This document shows positions 21,789 to 32,940 of a stretch of 64,000 nucleotides of DNA, in pieces. Numbering within the stretch: the first letter of the stretch is position 1; each line of letters starts with the position of its first letter. This DNA comes from Trichobilharzia regenti (lineage: Eukaryota; Platyhelminthes; Trematoda; Strigeidida; Schistosomatidae): contig OX235262.1 of assembly GCA_944472135.2 (NCBI GenBank), positions 82,496,903 to 82,560,902 of the forward strand. The letters are read 5' to 3'. The notes under the pieces are model-generated. The model worked only from the letters and a program-made list of their open reading frames with translations. It ran no database searches and was not told the DNA's origin. The position numbers were made by a program, and so were the translations under genes.

Positions 21789-23504
21789 ATGTCTATCTCT
21801 CTGGACGATCTCAAATCTATCTTGCAGCAGCAGCAAGTTCAGAATGAAGCAGCTCAACTAAAATTAATCGAAGCTCTCACTCAGAAGCTGTCCATTCAAG
21901 TTCCATCGACATCTCATTCTGACAAATATGAAAGCATCTCAAATTCTATCAGTGAGTTCAACTACGATCTAATATCTGGTCTCGTATCTGATGCATGGTT
22001 CAATCGTTACGAAGACGTCTTCCGTATTGAATGCTACATGTTTGATGATGCTGCCAAAGTCCGATTGTTACTAAGAAAACTTGGTACTGTTGAGCACAAC
22101 AGATATGTTAACTTCATTCTGCCCAAGAACCCACGTGAGTTATCATTCGATGAGACAGTCACCGTTCTATCACAAATCTTTGGTGAACAGTCATCCATGT
22201 TTAATATTCGGTATCAATGTTTTCAGTTGACAAAAATGCCTTCCGATGATTATGTCACTTACGCTGGCAAAGTGAACAAGGAATGTGAAAGGTTCAAACC
22301 ACACGAAATGACATCAGATCAGTTCAAGTGTTTGATTTTTATTTGTGGGTTGAAGAACCCAGAAGATACTGACATACGAACTCGACTTCTGTCACTTGTG
22401 GAACAAGACCCGAAAATGACCTTACAAATGGTGACAGCAGAATGCCTACGTTTAATCAACTTGAAGCACGATACTGCTATGGTGGAGTGCAAACGACAGT
22501 CGTCTGAATTTGGTTCGATTAACACAGTGAAAAGTACTCCGATCACCGTTAAGCACACAGCACGTCAGTCTCAGAATTCAGCTAAGCCTCCTTCAGTGTG
22601 CTGGCACTGTGGTTCGTGGCATTTTGTCAAGTTCTGTCCTTTCAAGAAACATAAATGCCGTAATTGTCACCGTTTTGGACATAAGGAGGGTTACTGTACA
22701 CTGCAGAAAAATTCTTCGGTGAGGAACAGAAGTAGTCGTTTCAAGCCGAAACGATCTCCTCGAGTACAGACCGTTTTCACTACTTCCAAAGTCGAGTTCG
22801 CCAGCAAACGTAAGTACATAACACTAGATATTAACGGCAAACGTATTCGTCTTCAGCTGGATACGGCATCAGATATCACCGTAATTTCCCGAACTACGTG
22901 GCGCAAACTTGGTTGCCCACAGATTCTGCCGACCGAGCATGTCGCCAAGAATGTCTCTGGAGATATACTGAAACTTGTGGGTGAGATCAATTGCCAGGTT
23001 CAGTTTAGTGAGCATCACTTCAATGGTGTATGTTACGTTACAAACTACCATGATTTGGATTTGCTTGGTCTTGACTGGTTAGACAAGCTCCATATCTTTA
23101 ATGTACCATTAAATTCAGTATGCTCTAATGTTTCGTCCTCACCACACAACGTTGTTCCCGGAGATGTATCTGATCAACCCCTCTTGCAACGCCGTCGTCA
23201 AAAGCACGCTTCTGCCTTCCAGGACAAACTTGGTTGCTGCAAACTGTTCGGCATCCAGCATATTCGTAGCCCCCCGTATCATCCCCAATCGAATGGACAG
23301 ACTGAACGTTTCGTCGACACCTTTAAGCGTGCTTATTCAAAAGCGAAGGGGGAAGGAAAAACAGAAAAATTTTGGATAAATTCTGGCTGCATTATCGTAC
23401 GAATGAAAAAGGACAGTTATGTGGCAGACACACAGATCACGCTCTATCCAGTACCACGCAAAGGTCAACTCGACAAAGAAGAGCTCCGAAACCTTTTCAA
23501 ATAG
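21789..23504 (+). CDS. Gag-protease protein with fused integrase tail (gypsy-like), copy 1
   Basis: 571 residues from an ATG, 121 bp after the LTR. Order: glutamine-rich N-terminus; capsid-like region (about 60-235); two zinc knuckles, CWHCGSWHFVKFC and CRNCHRFGHKEGYC (about 270-302); an aspartic protease with LQLDTASDITVIS (about 355; the usual motif is DTGAS-like) ending GLDWLDKL. It then jumps straight to the last third of the integrase core, HIRSPPYHPQSNGQTERFVD (about 490-510). RT, RNase H and the integrase catalytic start are missing, yet the frame stays open. The last 50 codons look frameshifted. A Gag-protease able to form particles but needing RT and integrase in trans is inferred. 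The group resembles CsRn1/Gulliver-type elements of flukes. Confidence 0.9.
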   Translation: MSISLDDLKSILQQQQVQNEAAQLKLIEALTQKLSIQVPSTSHSDKYESISNSISEFNYDLISGLVSDAWFNRYEDVFRIECYMFDDAAKVRLLLRKLGTVEHNRYVNFILPKNPRELSFDETVTVLSQIFGEQSSMFNIRYQCFQLTKMPSDDYVTYAGKVNKECERFKPHEMTSDQFKCLIFICGLKNPEDTDIRTRLLSLVEQDPKMTLQMVTAECLRLINLKHDTAMVECKRQSSEFGSINTVKSTPITVKHTARQSQNSAKPPSVCWHCGSWHFVKFCPFKKHKCRNCHRFGHKEGYCTLQKNSSVRNRSSRFKPKRSPRVQTVFTTSKVEFASKRKYITLDINGKRIRLQLDTASDITVISRTTWRKLGCPQILPTEHVAKNVSGDILKLVGEINCQVQFSEHHFNGVCYVTNYHDLDLLGLDWLDKLHIFNVPLNSVCSNVSSSPHNVVPGDVSDQPLLQRRRQKHASAFQDKLGCCKLFGIQHIRSPPYHPQSNGQTERFVDTFKRAYSKAKGEGKTEKFWINSGCIIVRMKKDSYVADTQITLYPVPRKGQLDKEELRNLFK

Positions 23505-23531
23505 ATCCAAAAAGCAAGTCCTACACTCCTT

Positions 23532-23542
23532 ACGGGGGGAGG
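23532..23542 (+). promoter_or_regulatory. Polypurine tract, gypsy-like unit 1
   Basis: ACGGGGGGAGG directly before the second LTR, the expected plus-strand priming site; repeated at 25879-25889 before LTR 3. Confidence 0.75.
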
Positions 23543-24014
23543 TGATAGGATCCCACATATTTTGGTATTGACTGTTTAAACTTGCATATATGGTATGTTA
23601 TCATTCTCACACATTTTGGTATTGACTGCTAATTTTGTATATTATCATTCTCACGCATTTTGGTAGTGACTGCTAATTTTGTACATATGGTATATTATCA
23701 TTCCCACACATTTTGTTACTGACTGTCAATGTCGCACATATGGCATATTGTCATTTCTCACACACTTTGTTATTGGCTATTAAGGTCAATTATTTCAAAT
23801 GCTGTTAGCTGTCCATATTGTTGTAAAATGTATAAATACCATGGCTTTCTTTATCGTTGTTGCACTTCAATACACAGTCACAGTCCAGCCTTTGTCTTTT
23901 GATATTTGCGTGCTTTACTAAGTCGGAAGGTACGACAAGCAGATAGACAGATTAGTTCAGGCGCAGACAGAATAGGGTGAAAACGTCTTCATTCAATACC
24001 CTACCGTTATAACA
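23543..24014 (+). repeat. Gypsy-like LTR 2 (shared)
   Basis: 472 bp, serving as the 3' LTR of unit 1 and the 5' LTR of unit 2. No extra target duplication is found at its borders, so the units were not two separate insertions. Confidence 0.93.
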
Positions 24015-24135
24015 AATTGGCGACGGGGTTTTACCTTAATTCAGTGCAGTTATAACAAGCAAACGACGACAGTTTTTATTCTGTTCAGCGCAACTATATA
24101 ACATTTTTGACTGTGTTAATTACAACCCAATTACA

Positions 24136-25851
24136 ATGTCTATCTCTCTGGACGATCTCAAATCTATCTTGCAGCAGCAGCAAGTTCAGAATGAAGCAGC
24201 TCAACTAAAATTAATCGAAGCTCTCACTCAGAAGCTGTCCATTCAAGTTCCATCGACATCTCATTCTGACAAATATGAAAGCATCTCAAATTCTATCAGT
24301 GAGTTCAACTACGATCTAATATCTGGTCTCGTATCTGATGCATGGTTCAATCGTTACGAAGACGTCTTCCGTATTGAATGCTACATGTTTGATGATGCTG
24401 CCAAAGTCCGATTGTTACTAAGAAAACTTGGTACTGTTGAGCACAACAGATATGTTAACTTCATTCTGCCCAAGAACCCACGTGAGTTATCATTCGATGA
24501 GACAGTCACCGTTCTATCACAAATCTTTGGTGAACAGTCATCCATGTTTAATATTCGGTATCAATGTTTTCAGTTGACAAAAATGCCTTCCGATGATTAT
24601 GTCACTTACGCTGGCAAAGTGAACAAGGAATGTGAAAGGTTCAAACCACACGAAATGACATCAGATCAGTTCAAGTGTTTGATTTTTATTTGTGGGTTGA
24701 AGAACCCAGAAGATACTGACATACGAACTCGACTTCTGTCACTTGTGGAACAAGACCCGAAAATGACCTTACAAATGGTGACAGCAGAATGCCTACGTTT
24801 AATCAACTTGAAGCACGATACTGCTATGGTGGAGTGCAAACGACAGTCGTCTGAATTTGGTTCGATTAACACAGTGAAAAGTACTCCGATCACCGTTAAG
24901 CACACAGCACGTCAGTCTCAGAATTCAGCTAAGCCTCCTTCAGTGTGCTGGCACTGTGGTTCGTGGCATTTTGTCAAGTTCTGTCCTTTCAAGAAACATA
25001 AATGCCGTAATTGTCACCGTTTTGGACATAAGGAGGGTTACTGTACACTGCAGAAAAATTCTTCGGTGAGGAACAGAAGTAGTCGTTTCAAGCCGAAACG
25101 ATCTCCTCGAGTACAGACCGTTTTCACTACTTCCAAAGTCGAGTTCGCCAGCAAACGTAAGTACATAACACTAGATATTAACGGCAAACGTATTCGTCTT
25201 CAGCTGGATACGGCATCAGATATCACCGTAATTTCCCGAACTACGTGGCGCAAACTTGGTTGCCCACAGATTCTGCCGACCGAGCATGTCGCCAAGAATG
25301 TCTCTGGAGATATACTGAAACTTGTGGGTGAGATCAATTGCCAGGTTCAGTTTAGTGAGCATCACTTCAATGGTGTATGTTACGTTACAAACTACCATGA
25401 TTTGGATTTGCTTGGTCTTGACTGGTTAGACAAGCTCCATATCTTTAATGTACCATTAAATTCAGTATGCTCTAATGTTTCGTCCTCACCACACAACGTT
25501 GTTCCCGGAGATGTATCTGATCAACCTCTCTTGCAACGCCGTCGTCAAAAGCACGCTTCTGCCTTCCAGGACAAACTTGGTTGCTGCAAACTGTTCGGCA
25601 TCCAGCATATTCGTAGCCCCCCGTATCATCCCCAATCGAATGGACAGACTGAACGTTTCGTCGACACCTTTAAGCGTGCTTATTCAAAAGCGAAGGGGGA
25701 AGGAAAAACAGAAAAATTTTGGATAAATTCTGGCTGCATTATCGTACGAATGAAAAAGGACAGTTATGTGGCAGACACACAGATCACGCTCTATCCAGTA
25801 CCACGCAAAGGTCAACTCGACAAAGAAGAGCTCCGAAACCTTTTCAAATAG
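24136..25851 (+). CDS. Gag-protease protein with fused integrase tail (gypsy-like), copy 2
   Basis: 571 residues, identical in protein sequence to copy 1 with one synonymous base change. Both zinc knuckles, the LQLDTASD protease motif and the HPQSNGQTER integrase remnant are kept. Like copy 1 it starts 121 bp after an LTR. Near-identity shows that the duplication is recent or that the copies are being homogenised. Confidence 0.9.
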   Translation: MSISLDDLKSILQQQQVQNEAAQLKLIEALTQKLSIQVPSTSHSDKYESISNSISEFNYDLISGLVSDAWFNRYEDVFRIECYMFDDAAKVRLLLRKLGTVEHNRYVNFILPKNPRELSFDETVTVLSQIFGEQSSMFNIRYQCFQLTKMPSDDYVTYAGKVNKECERFKPHEMTSDQFKCLIFICGLKNPEDTDIRTRLLSLVEQDPKMTLQMVTAECLRLINLKHDTAMVECKRQSSEFGSINTVKSTPITVKHTARQSQNSAKPPSVCWHCGSWHFVKFCPFKKHKCRNCHRFGHKEGYCTLQKNSSVRNRSSRFKPKRSPRVQTVFTTSKVEFASKRKYITLDINGKRIRLQLDTASDITVISRTTWRKLGCPQILPTEHVAKNVSGDILKLVGEINCQVQFSEHHFNGVCYVTNYHDLDLLGLDWLDKLHIFNVPLNSVCSNVSSSPHNVVPGDVSDQPLLQRRRQKHASAFQDKLGCCKLFGIQHIRSPPYHPQSNGQTERFVDTFKRAYSKAKGEGKTEKFWINSGCIIVRMKKDSYVADTQITLYPVPRKGQLDKEELRNLFK

Positions 25852-25889
25852 ATCCAAAAAGCAAGTCCTACACTCCTTACGGGGGGAGG

Positions 25890-26361
25890 TGATAGGATCC
25901 CACATATTTTGGTATTGACTGTTTAAACTTGCATATATGGTATGTTATCATTCTCACACATTTTGGTATTGACTGCTAATTTTGTATATTATCATTCTCA
26001 CGCATTTTGGTAGTGACTGCTAATTTTGTACATATGGTATATTATCATTCCCACACATTTTGTTACTGACTGTCAATGTCGCACATATGGCATATTGTCA
26101 TTTCTCACACACTTTGTTATTGGCTATTAAGGTCAATTATTTCAAATGCTGTTAGCTGTCCATATTGTTGTAAAATGTATAAATACCATGGCTTTCTTTA
26201 TCGTTGTTGCACTTCAATACACAGTCACAGTCCAGCCTTTGTCTTTTGATATTTGCGTGCTTTACTAAGTCGGAAGGTAAGACAAGCAGATAGACAGATT
26301 AGTTCAGGCGCAGACAGAATAGGGTGAAAACGTCTTCATTCAATACCCTACCGTTATAACA
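25890..26361 (+). repeat. Gypsy-like LTR 3
   Basis: 472 bp with one base different from LTRs 1 and 2 (GGTAAGAC for GGTACGAC near 26275). Followed by the GTAAG duplication. Confidence 0.93.
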
Positions 26362-26366
26362 GTAAG
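26362..26366. repeat. Target-site duplication, right (gypsy block)
   Basis: GTAAG directly after LTR 3. Confidence 0.85.
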
Positions 26367-26566
26367 GAAGACAGATTAAGAACGAATGTTCTCTTGAAGC
26401 TAATGTCACGTGGTGGCTTCAGTGTGTTGAGATAGTGAGATCTTCTAAATTCTCAAAACTTAATCACCAAAATGCAGCATGTATAAGGTATTGACACCAC
26501 ATTTTCCTGCAATATGTGACACTAAGTTTTATAGTTATGTACACGAAGACGGAATGTGAAGCGTAG

Positions 26567-26898
26567 TGTCAGCCACGCCTCCTAAACCGTAAATGCCTAG
26601 CTCTTGCTACGCTGGGACTCACGCTGTTCCTTGAGGCTTCTCAGAAACGCTTAGTATTAACGGACGCAAAAACCAAAACACCGATTGGCGACTCGAGAAT
26701 TCTTTATTGTAACACCAACATGTAGCCAACTCAAAACTAAGCTTTGCAACTAAGGTTTATGATGGTTGTCTCCTGACTTCTTTCTGAACAGCGACCGATG
26801 AGACGATGACTGGTGTATTGATGCCTCCGCAAAAATTGGGAAGTTGGTTTTGAGCAAACAACCATGAATTGATCGTTCAATCTTCAACTACATTGACA
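26567..26898 (-). mobile_element. Solo LTR, BEL/Pao-type family
   Basis: 332 bp, clearly the same family as the 358-bp LTRs of the 33-56 kb arrays but with many substitutions and small deletions. In minus sense it begins TGTCAATGTAGTTGAAG and ends GGCTGACA. It is flanked by CGTAG at 26562-26566 and 26899-26903, which fixes the family's true ends as TGTCA...TGACA. No internal sequence remains: an old insertion reduced by LTR-LTR recombination. Confidence 0.9.
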
Positions 26899-26903
26899 CG
26901 TAG

Positions 26904-29710
26904 CTAACTTCAGATGAAATATATATTGTTGTAAATTTCATATTCGTATTTTCATTTTACGGGAAGTCACTTCAACAGATATTTTTCCTTTTTTTCGAAA
27001 GGCAATTTGGTCCATGTGATCAAACATCCGAAGTCAAAATCAAGCAATTCCAAACGATGTTTCATGTTAATGTCTTTCGAAGGAAGTATGCCCAAATATG
27101 GAACAACCAACAGTATCTCCAGTTCACATACGTTGTCTAGCTTCCATCAGACATACCCACATGCTTCAGCGAATTTACAGTTATCGAAAGCTACACCTAA
27201 AAATGCCTTTATAAACATTTTGGCCCTCGAGGTTTTGAAGACATACTTGCGTCTCATGGGTGTGGCTTCGTATAAATATGGTGCAACAAGTCATCTACTA
27301 GGTTCGGAAGGCATGATAGAGTAGCCATACTTTGAAAACCTATTAAATTTAGAAATATGACTTTTCTTGTTTCGTTGGTGTATAACTGACTCCAAAAATT
27401 AGACCAAGATTTAGTGAGATAAACTGCCAGAATAAATATATGTATGTATCGGAATACCATCAGATATCCCATGAACTTCAGACAGTTATTTCATATTTAT
27501 CCACCTTTAGAAGATTCCGTTTGACAGTGTTTTCGCTAAGCAGCATTTAATCTGCATCTAGGACCAGCAAAAATAATTAGATGTGAGCTAACCACTTTAT
27601 GCCGCTTCACAAGCTTTATATTCTATCTTCAATATTTTTGGATGGGTTTGGCGTAGTGGGCTGATTACGGTATTTTCTATCCTGTTTAAGATCACTGTTT
27701 TCTTGTTAAACATAAACTAAAAACTAAGCGGAATGCAGACAATCACAAAGCCGTTGCAACATTGAGAAAGGCAAAATATTCAACTTGAACATCTTGGTTG
27801 ATGGCACTACAAATACTCGTGGCATTATCGGTCAGTCTTTAAGTAGGTTACTAGTGATAGAATTCAGGAATCTTCTCCAAAATAATCGTATATGCATTTT
27901 GTAAGGATTAATAAAAAAGAAGACTCGGAACGTCTGGTTATGTAACTGCCAACATCCAAGCATTCTTGCTGAAGGTGAGAAACGTAACACAAAGATTGCT
28001 AGGCGACCTAGTGATAGAGGTCAAACCCTTACTATCTTTTGATTTGATGTTTGCGGGCTATACTGAACTGTTGATACGGGAAGTGACTGGAGTAAGTCAA
28101 TATCTTAGTGATATGTGATAAACATTCTGCAGGAAACGGCCGCGACACAACTGTTACAGCCAGACATAAACTGGCTGTTTGATTATAATCGCATTTAGGT
28201 GAATACAGCAGAAAAATTATGTGAAAAATACAAAGAGACATGGCTTTTTTAGTGGTCATGCTTATTCCAAGTGTCACAGTTATATATTTTCAGTAAGTAA
28301 TGGGAGTGCAAGACTTATATTCGCTTCTGCCACCGGTTAAAGTATTCGATTCAGAATTCGAGAATATCCTCCTAGATAAACTACCAACCAAGACGAATAT
28401 TGCTCACCTATTTATTGGATTTGTATAACTTTATGGATGAACACTTCCTTCTTTTCCCACAGGAATGTTCCTAACATTGCTTACCTGTGCATAATTTATT
28501 CCCGTAATCTTCTGATGGTTATAAATTCGTTGAGGTAGGTCTATGGCCGGAATGTGTAGCCGAGTTCAGAAGACAGAGCGGCGTATTTTTACTATTTTTC
28601 TGAATGCAATATTATATTTGTGCCTGTCTGTGTAGGAATGTACCAACTGTACGGGCATGGATAGGTATCATTCAAATTGCATAAATTTGGATTTTGGCGG
28701 TATAAAACTTACTTCGATAAGTGCACATGTTGAACAGCGATTTTGTGCTGATCATATTCAAATAGAGAATCAGACACTGCAAATTTTGCCGGATGTGACT
28801 AACTCTGTTGCACCATTGACAATATCAGAAACCACATGGGTGACCCAGTGTTAGATACACCTAGTTCTGCCTAATTTCGCCTAAAACCTTGAAATAAATT
28901 TTTGAGGGAGATGTCGAGCACTGGAGCGAGCTCTTTGTTTTTCCCTCTGTTCACATAGCCGCATTTCTATTGGCCGTTAATAATTTCAATGCGTCACCGA
29001 ATTGCTGCATTTTTGCAAGGCCATCTCAATTGTATGCATACAGAGTTTCTGTCTCTTATCGATGTCAAGTGTTTTCCGCTGTCCTTACCTGCCGCGGTGC
29101 TATTGTTGTTAGTGTGCGATTTGGGCGAACTAGCCAATGAACCAAGTTGGTATTCGATCATAGTCTACTAGGCCGTAGTTCCAATCGTAACACCCGGAAA
29201 TTCATCATTCAGAATAAACGCATCAATAACAAAAGAGGTCAAGCCATGCGACCAGTTTTTTCATACGGCACAGCTCGTTTCTTCGGAACCTACAACAGAA
29301 TTAGGCACTGGACAACAGCTGATCGGAAAATTTACCACCAAGAAAGAAATTTGTCCAAAAGATGGTAGTCGAAAATACGTGAAGTATACTCGGTATGCCA
29401 AATAATCATAGCATGAGCCATATATTTAAGAGCTCTATCACAAAATAAGTACGTAAATGCTCGAGAGCAATGCCGAACAATTTTCCTATAAATTCATCCA
29501 ACAGAAGTAAAATAAGCACAAAAGTAGAGTTTACTGCATTTGCCTGTACGACTAGCCCTAACTTCAATCAACCAAACTGCGCAAATGCCGTCAAGGTGAA
29601 GCTAGAGGCGTTGCTTCAAACAGGGGATACGCCACATAATCACCCTGAAGTTGTGGGGAGTATTGTTACTTGTGAACGGGGCTGACAAGTTCAAGTCATA
29701 GATAGGAATA
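26904..29710. other. No recognisable gene
   Basis: 2.8 kb without a supported gene. Short ORFs (a 105-codon frame at 27007-27324 opens with a non-ATG codon) show no motif. The last kilobase before the Merlin transposon is more GC-rich and may be a dispersed repeat. Confidence 0.4.
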
Positions 29711-29718
29711 AATATATC
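29711..29718. repeat. Merlin target-site duplication (left)
   Basis: AATATATC, identical to 30857-30864. Confidence 0.9.
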
Positions 29719-30856
29719 GGTGACTCTAAAGAATAGCGGCCCAAACCGAAACGACCTTTGAACGCCAAAATGACCTTGACAGGGACAACTTCGGCCAATG
29801 AGAAGGCTCAAAAAGAAAGGCGCATAATTGCAAAAAACGGTTTATATAAAAGTAATGCAATCATAATAAACAGTTACAAAGAATGGCGTTCGCGTATATG
29901 TTGCAAAAATCCTCCCAGTTTCTCATGGGAGTCTTCATAGTCATATGAAACCAGTTTCGGTACATAAATTCATCCAGGTAACCGTAAATCATGGGATTTC
30001 TCGATCCATTAACCGCTCTTATACGTCTTTTTAGACGACTTCGAAAACTTTCAATGGAACTGGTGTGGGTTCCATCCAAAGGATTCCAGAAACCGTCCGT
30101 ATGATTAACAACATGATGAATGTACCCATGATTCGATAATTGACGGTATCCGCTCCATTCATCTGTACGAATAGTCGTCCCCGGAAACACCGAACGCTTA
30201 TTATTAGGCACTAATACTGCTGCACTGCGATTGGGAATCGCTTCTATATACCCTTTGCGCAGTGTCATGTCGTAGATACCCAGTATCCACTGCTGGTTTG
30301 CTTGTAATCTTCCGCGGTTGTATTTCCTTTTTATAAGTACAGTCTCATCAATATGGACCAAGCTGCCGACTCCTCCGAGGACTTGAGTCAGGGTATTCAT
30401 CTTCCAGGAGGAAACATCTCTGCAGTAGTTAAACCATTGCACTGCTGACACCTCCGAATTTTCTGTTTCATAAGCTGTAGCTGTGACTGCTCTTTTCAGG
30501 ACCTAGAAGTTACAGATCATTAAAATTTTCGTCAAAGGTAGTTTAGACCTTGAGAGAAAAGTTCCTAAGGGATCTGTAAACTAAAAAACAACGACAAACC
30601 TTTTCGAAACGATATCCTCCTTCGGCACTCAATACATCTGTATACAAAGCCATCAATGGCCTCTGTGTATTTTTGTATATGCATAACTCCTCCGCATTGG
30701 CAAATTTTCGACAAAGCTATCAGTCCGTTATCCAAACAGTAATCGAAAACATCCATGTTTACTTCCGAAAATGACACAGTCAGCTGATACCTTGCTCAAG
30801 GTCACTTTTTTGTTCGAAGGTCGTTTCGGTTTGGGCCGCTATTCTTTAGAGTCACC
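29719..30856 (-). mobile_element. Merlin-superfamily DNA transposon, nearly intact
   Basis: 1138 bp with terminal inverted repeats: the left end GGTGACTCTAAAGAATAGCG matches the reverse complement of the right end. About 45 bp are near-perfect and similarity extends to about 60 bp. Both ends are flanked by AATATATC (29711-29718 and 30857-30864), the 8-bp duplication typical of Merlin. It encodes one IS1016/ISXO2-type transposase. Merlin has been described from schistosomes, which supports the assignment. Confidence 0.93.
29861..30777 (-). pseudogene. Merlin transposase (one stop, possible 35-nt intron)
   Basis: The N-terminal part (30600-30777) carries a zinc ribbon, CQCGG...CIECRRRISFRKG. 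The C-terminal part (29861-30451 and upstream in frame) has the DDE catalytic domain: HIDETVLIKRKYNRG (first D), TTIRTDEWSGYRQL (second D) and THTSSIESFRSRLK (E), with VVNHTDGFWNPLDG between. The two parts come into one frame if 30565-30599 (GTTTGT...CCTTAG) is removed as a micro-intron; this restores the conserved SKLPL tract. One in-frame TAG then remains at 30503-30505, where TGG would fit. All catalytic residues are present, so the copy is recently dead or nearly alive. Confidence 0.88.
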
Positions 30857-30864
30857 AATATATC
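30857..30864. repeat. Merlin target-site duplication (right)
   Basis: AATATATC, second copy. Confidence 0.9.
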
Positions 30865-31010
30865 ATCATCATTACACCTTCGCGGTACGAAGCCGCTAAC
30901 CAATATCTTTGGTGAGTATTTATCCTCACACCCGACATGCTGCACCCTACTGTTCACGATTTCCAACTGGAACCCCAGGTATCTACCTACCTGAATAGGG
31001 TCAGTCGCCA
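30865..31010 (-). repeat. SMalpha-repeat body fragment
   Basis: In minus sense this reads CAGTAGGGTGCAGCATGTCGG followed by GTGTGAGGATAAAT. It closely follows the middle of the foldback repeat at 13198-13250 (CAGTAGGGTGCAGCAGGTCGG). Merlin inserted at or beside it. Confidence 0.45.
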
Positions 31011-31547
31011 GTGAGCATCTCATTGGTATTCAAGTAGCTATATTAGCTGCTGATACCCTCGGGTACTGAGTTCTTTTTTCTGGGCTACATCAATGTTCAT
31101 CGTTGTGGCTCCCAAGTGTGAATGACTTCCAAACACAATAAAGATAAAACTTTGAATCGTAGTGCTCAAACATGTACTCTATTTCGAATGCAAAGTATGA
31201 CTTGAGGGGACAACTTCGGATAGGCGCCCCATTACATATTTCAAAACAACAGCATTGTGTCACACAACACTTGCCCTGTGACGTTTGAGTTTAACGTCAT
31301 TTTTATTACATTGCAAATTCTCCACGGATAAAGGTCCACACTTACACATTTATTATGTGTATATTAACTACTAGCGCTAACACGATGATATATATGTAAT
31401 GCATAATACAATAAAATATAAATGTAATGCATTTGCATCACAAGGTGTACACCTTGGTAACTCAGTAAGGATTTGTACACCTCATAGGGGCTAAAGAATA
31501 TTCTTCAAGAAATCTGTCCACCAAGCCGACAAGAAATGTTGAGTGTG
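31011..31547. other. No recognisable gene
   Basis: AT-rich, only short ORFs, no motif. Confidence 0.4.
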
Positions 31548-31890
31548 TGTAAATGTAGTTGAAGATTGAACGATCTATTCATGGTAGTTCGCTCAAACCC
31601 AACCCTATGTTTTGGCGGGAGTCATCAATACTGCAGTCATCGTTTCATCGTTCGCTGTTCGTTGGAAGGTAGGAAAACTACCAGAAGTATTATTGTGATT
31701 TATTGTTATGATACTTATTCCTAGACTTTGTGTACAATAACCTAATGGTTGGCTCTGTATTGGTGCAAGAATAAACGGTTATTGAGTCACCAATTTGTGT
31801 TCTGGTTATTTGCGTTGGTTTTTGAGCATAGTTCCTGAAAGTCTTCCAGGGACAGTGTGAAGTCCAGCGTAGTTAGACCTGGACATTGAC
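31548..31890 (+). mobile_element. Diverged solo LTR, BEL/Pao-type family
   Basis: Plus-strand relative of the array LTRs: starts TGTAAATGTAGTTGAAGATT, keeps GCAGTCATCGTTTCATCG and AGAAGTATTATTGTGATTTAT, and ends near CTGGACATTGACA. It is more diverged than the 26.6-kb solo LTR. Its right border is uncertain by about 20 bp and no clean duplication is visible. Confidence 0.75.
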
Positions 31891-32940
31891 AGTGTGAGTA
31901 ACTTTCATCCTGGCGTTTAACCACACTGTAATGGCTCAACATTTTTTGGCAGTATCTGAGAGGGCCGCAAGCAGCTGTAATTAGACAAACATAGTGATTT
32001 CTTCCAAAAGATTAACTAAAAAATTTTAGTTCTCATTCGGTGTGAATGCTGTTATAGACTTTGTCGTCCACACTGAATTTTCGTAAATGTTTACTCCGCA
32101 ATCCTGCACATCCTTTGCTTTTATGATAGCATATACTCTAGTTGATTTCTAGATATGGTGATGGTTGTGAAGAAGAATGTTAGATACAGTGGTATGATAA
32201 TGCACATGTGTGAACCCTCAGCCCCAGTGTGCTTATTCGACGTGTCTAGATAACAATTAGAGAGCCAAAATGGCATAAATACTAAAATAGTGAAAATATT
32301 TCGATATGACTAGCGCTAGTTGATCACCAGAGACCATTCAGGAACAAACGAATTTGACATGACAGAGTGCCGAATAGTGAAGACGCTTGGCCAAGTACCT
32401 TCAATTTAATCAGAAGAGCTAAAGAGTGGACAGCAGTCAGTAATGCTGAAGGCTGCAGACCAACGATTTTAGGAAATTACACACCAATTCAGAGGCACAA
32501 TCTGAGTTCAACTAACATATCATCGACGTTCCAATATATATGTATATATATATACATACATATATATAAACAGTACATTCCTCTAATGATTAGTCTGCAC
32601 AAATCAGAATTTCATGCGGTCGCAAAGGTAATTCCTACATTCAAGAGATAGGAGTACTTTTAAATTCATATATTCAGGAGCTAAGGTCTGAAATATGAAG
32701 AAACTTTTAAGAATTTGTATGAGGTAGATTCTTTAACCTCATACAGCCCGTCTACTTAAATGTATGTATACTAATAACCATTTAATCAGTAGCTTAAATA
32801 GCACGACACAAGGAGACAAGTGTATCTGAGAGTCTGAACTATACACTGATTTATTATTAGGATAGAGGGTTGTGGTTTTATATTAGAACAATTTCAGGAG
32901 ATTATATGACGGCTCATCTCGGGATTGAGCGAACATGCAT
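31891..32940. other. No recognisable gene; AT-rich with a TA-type microsatellite
   Basis: TATATATGTATATATATATAC-type simple sequence near 32530-32570. Otherwise no motif. It abuts the first array LTR directly. Confidence 0.4.

Larger units (their letters stand above)
21196..26361 (+). mobile_element. Gypsy-like LTR element, tandem LTR-int-LTR-int-LTR
   Basis: Three 472-bp LTRs separate two internal regions in head-to-tail order with a unit length of 2347 bp. The whole block is flanked by GTAAG at 21191-21195 and 26362-26366. The two internal regions are almost identical. I noticed one silent difference in the ORF (C at 23186 against T one unit later) and one LTR difference (ACGAC in LTRs 1 and 2, AAGAC in LTR 3). 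It lacks RT, RNase H and most of integrase, so it is non-autonomous. Confidence 0.93.
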
